From NCBI RefSeq assembly GCF_003160695.1, contig NZ_QGDD01000009.1, positions 62,001-126,000 on the forward strand: a stretch of 64,000 nucleotides of DNA. Direction: 5' to 3'. Below are positions 62,457-64,000 of the stretch, piece after piece (the first letter of the stretch is position 1; each line of letters opens with the position of its first letter). This stretch comes from Nocardioides silvaticus (GTDB taxonomy: Bacteria > Actinomycetota > Actinomycetes > Propionibacteriales > Nocardioidaceae). The notes under the pieces are model-generated. The model searched no databases, was not told where the DNA came from, and worked only from the letters and a program-made list of their open reading frames with translations. The position numbers and the translations under genes are program-made.

Positions 62457-63335
62457 GTGCGGATCGACCTCCATACCCACTCCCGGGTCAGCGACGGGAC
62501 GCAGGCGCCGGGCGACCTGGTGCGGGCTGCCGCCGAGGCCGGGCTGGACGTGGTCGCCCTCACCGACCACGACATCACCGCGGGATGGGACGAGGCCGCG
62601 GCAGCGGCCGAGGAGGCCGGGATCGGTCTGGTGCGCGGCATCGAGATCAGCACCAAGTTCCGGAGCCACGGCGTGCACCTGCTGGCCTACCTGCCCGACC
62701 CGGCCAACGAGGCGCTGGTCGCCGAGCTGCAGAAGATCCTCGACGGCCGCGACGCGCGGGTGCCGACGATGCTCGCGCTGCTGCGCGGTCTCGGGATCGA
62801 CGGGGCGACCGAGGAGGCGCTCGCCGAGATCACCGTCAACGCCGGCGCGACCGGACGACCGCACGTCGCCGACCTGCTGGTGCGGCTCGGGGTGGTGGCC
62901 GACCGCGACCAGGCGTTCGCGGAGTACCTCTCGCTGGGTCGGCCCGCCTACGTCAACCGGTACGCCTCCGACCTGCTGACGATGATCGGCATCGTGACCG
63001 CGGCCCGCGGCGTGCCGGTCATCGCCCACCCGTGGGGCCGGGGGAGCGCCGGCGTGCTCGACGAGCCGGCGCTGACCCGCCTGGCCGCCGCCGGCCTGGT
63101 GGGGATCGAGGTCGACCACCTCGACCACGACACCGAGCAGCGGGCCCGTCTCCGCGCCATCGCCGAGCGGCTCGAGCTGGTCGTCACCGGCTCCAGCGAC
63201 CACCACGGCACCGGCAAGGTCGACCACCCGCTCGGCGTCGAGACGACCGCGCCCGACCAGCTCGAGCGGATCCTGGCCCGCGCCGCCGAGCTCCAGTCCC
63301 CGACGACGATCATCGGCGCGGTGAGCGCGTCATGA
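62457..63335 (+). CDS. PHP domain phosphoesterase
   Basis: 292 residues. PHP metal motifs: DLHTHSRVSDG (His6, His8), ALTDHDI, then VIAHPWG and SSDHHGTGK give the other metal-binding residues. Related proteins are RNase AM / YciV-type 5'-3' exonucleases and 3',5'-nucleotide bisphosphate phosphatases. GTG 62457 is leaderless. It is coupled to the next gene by ATGA. Confidence 0.92.
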   Translation: MRIDLHTHSRVSDGTQAPGDLVRAAAEAGLDVVALTDHDITAGWDEAAAAAEEAGIGLVRGIEISTKFRSHGVHLLAYLPDPANEALVAELQKILDGRDARVPTMLALLRGLGIDGATEEALAEITVNAGATGRPHVADLLVRLGVVADRDQAFAEYLSLGRPAYVNRYASDLLTMIGIVTAARGVPVIAHPWGRGSAGVLDEPALTRLAAAGLVGIEVDHLDHDTEQRARLRAIAERLELVVTGSSDHHGTGKVDHPLGVETTAPDQLERILARAAELQSPTTIIGAVSAS

Positions 63336-63949
63336 GCTCGGTGGTCGACGGCGTCCTCCTCGTCGAGGTCTTCGTGACGCTCTTCGTGATCATGGACCCG
63401 GTCGGCACCGTGCCGATCTTCCTCACGCTGACCAGCGGCCGCAGCCCGGCGACGTCGCGGCGGTACGCGTGGCAGGCGGTGGCCGTCTCGTTCCTCGTGA
63501 TCACGGCGTTCGCCTTCTTCGGCCAGCAGATCCTCAGCTACCTGCACATCTCCCTGCCCGCCCTGCAGTGCGCCGGCGGGCTGCTCCTGCTGCTGGTCGC
63601 CCTCGAGCTGCTGACCGGCAACGAGCAGGAGCCGAAGGCCAACCAGGACGCCAACGTCGCCCTGGTGCCGCTCGGCACCCCGCTCCTCGCCGGGCCCGGC
63701 GCGATCGTCGCCACCATGCTGTTCGTCGAGGGGATCGACAGCGGCCCGGAGCTCTCCGCCGTCGCGGTCGGCATCGTCGGCGTCCACGTCGCCCTCTGGG
63801 CCGCGATGCGCTACTCGCTGCCGATCCTCAAGGTGATCCGCGACGGCGGCGTCATGCTCGTCACCCGCATCGCCGGTCTGCTGCTCTCCGCGATCGCGGT
63901 CCAGCTGGTCGCCGACGCCGTCCGTGCCTTCATCGCCGGCGAGGGCTGA
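63332..63949 (+). CDS. MarC family membrane protein
   Basis: 205 residues with six transmembrane helices. LFVIMDPVGTVPIFLTLTSG is the conserved MarC N-terminal motif, and NVALVPLGTPLLAGPGAIVATMLF carries the LAGPGAI signature. Named from the E. coli mar locus but with no proven antibiotic role. ATG 63332 overlaps the PHP stop by 4 nt. Confidence 0.92.
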   Translation: MSSVVDGVLLVEVFVTLFVIMDPVGTVPIFLTLTSGRSPATSRRYAWQAVAVSFLVITAFAFFGQQILSYLHISLPALQCAGGLLLLLVALELLTGNEQEPKANQDANVALVPLGTPLLAGPGAIVATMLFVEGIDSGPELSAVAVGIVGVHVALWAAMRYSLPILKVIRDGGVMLVTRIAGLLLSAIAVQLVADAVRAFIAGEG

Positions 63950-63960
63950 GCCCTCCCGAC

Positions 63961-64000
63961 CTACTTCCGCCCCAGCCCCTGGAACTTCTGCAGGACGGGA
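63961..64000 (-). CDS. C-terminal end of a minus-strand gene, cut by window edge
   Basis: Read in the minus direction, the last bases give PVLQKFQGLGRK and a TAG stop at 63961-63963. Only 12 codons are visible, so no family can be named. The convergent position after MarC suits a real gene end, but this is not proven. Confidence 0.35.
   Translation of the reverse strand, partial: PVLQKFQGLGRK

Overview
The window reads as chromosome of a high-GC actinobacterium, most likely Nocardioides or a close relative (Propionibacteriales). The grounds are very GC-rich coding sequence with GTG starts, a mycothiol-dependent nitroreductase homologue, actinobacterial-only families (DUF5130, DUF4233, DUF5302, DUF6758, Rv3235 type), a TatB/Mrp block, and many genes preceded by a TANNNT hexamer only 6-10 nt before the start codon, the mark of leaderless transcription. 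The genus is an inference. There is no rRNA, no complete transposon, no CRISPR array and no recognisable prophage.

Layout: 1-5.3 kb holds a truncated SNF2 helicase divergent from an unknown protein, tRNA-Lys(CTT) and an FAD oxidoreductase. 5.3-9.4 kb holds pirin, a cytoplasmic penicillin-acylase-type hydrolase, a MarR-GNAT fusion regulator under a perfect palindrome, and tRNA-His. 9.4-13.3 kb holds oligoribonuclease, a MauE-like / DsbA-like / adenosine-deaminase operon, a lipoprotein and tRNA-Arg(TCT). 13.4-19.9 kb holds a PD-(D/E)XK nuclease-like gene beside the tRNA, an Xaa-Pro aminopeptidase, and a tightly coupled PrsW protease + two dynamin/Era-like GTPases operon.

20.0-33.1 kb (SSB, EttA, thioesterase, GlbO, DUF5130, PepN, Rv2466c-type reductase) resembles the M. 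tuberculosis Rv2478c-Rv2466c neighbourhood as I remember it, interrupted by a MarR/GNAT/thiolase block and MscS. 33.3-44.4 kb holds a secreted amidase-like protein, MetG, DUF2000/AraC, an SPFH-RHH pair, LysE, a BTAD regulator, GNAT, FolC and DUF4233. 44.4-50.6 kb is SecA, a 0.5-kb array of three long inverted repeats, an Rv3235-like protein, LysM, an unknown protein and a phosphotransferase. 50.6-55.2 kb is TatB, Mrp, DUF1003, MgtE-N/CBS and acyl-CoA dehydrogenase. 55.3-58.1 kb carries a sulfotransferase / glycosyltransferase / sulfotransferase group, and the window ends in metabolic genes, a PHP phosphoesterase and MarC.

The most unusual content is non-coding or regulatory. A 133-134 bp palindromic element occurs once between DUF5130 and pepN, where it supplies the last codons and stop of pepN, and three times between secA and the next convergent gene. 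A short GACCCTTCGACAGGCTC element is inserted in the same reading frame in two unrelated hotdog-fold genes. A SigH/SigR-like promoter precedes the nitroreductase, and several perfect operators overlap -10 boxes. The rest is ordinary actinobacterial housekeeping.
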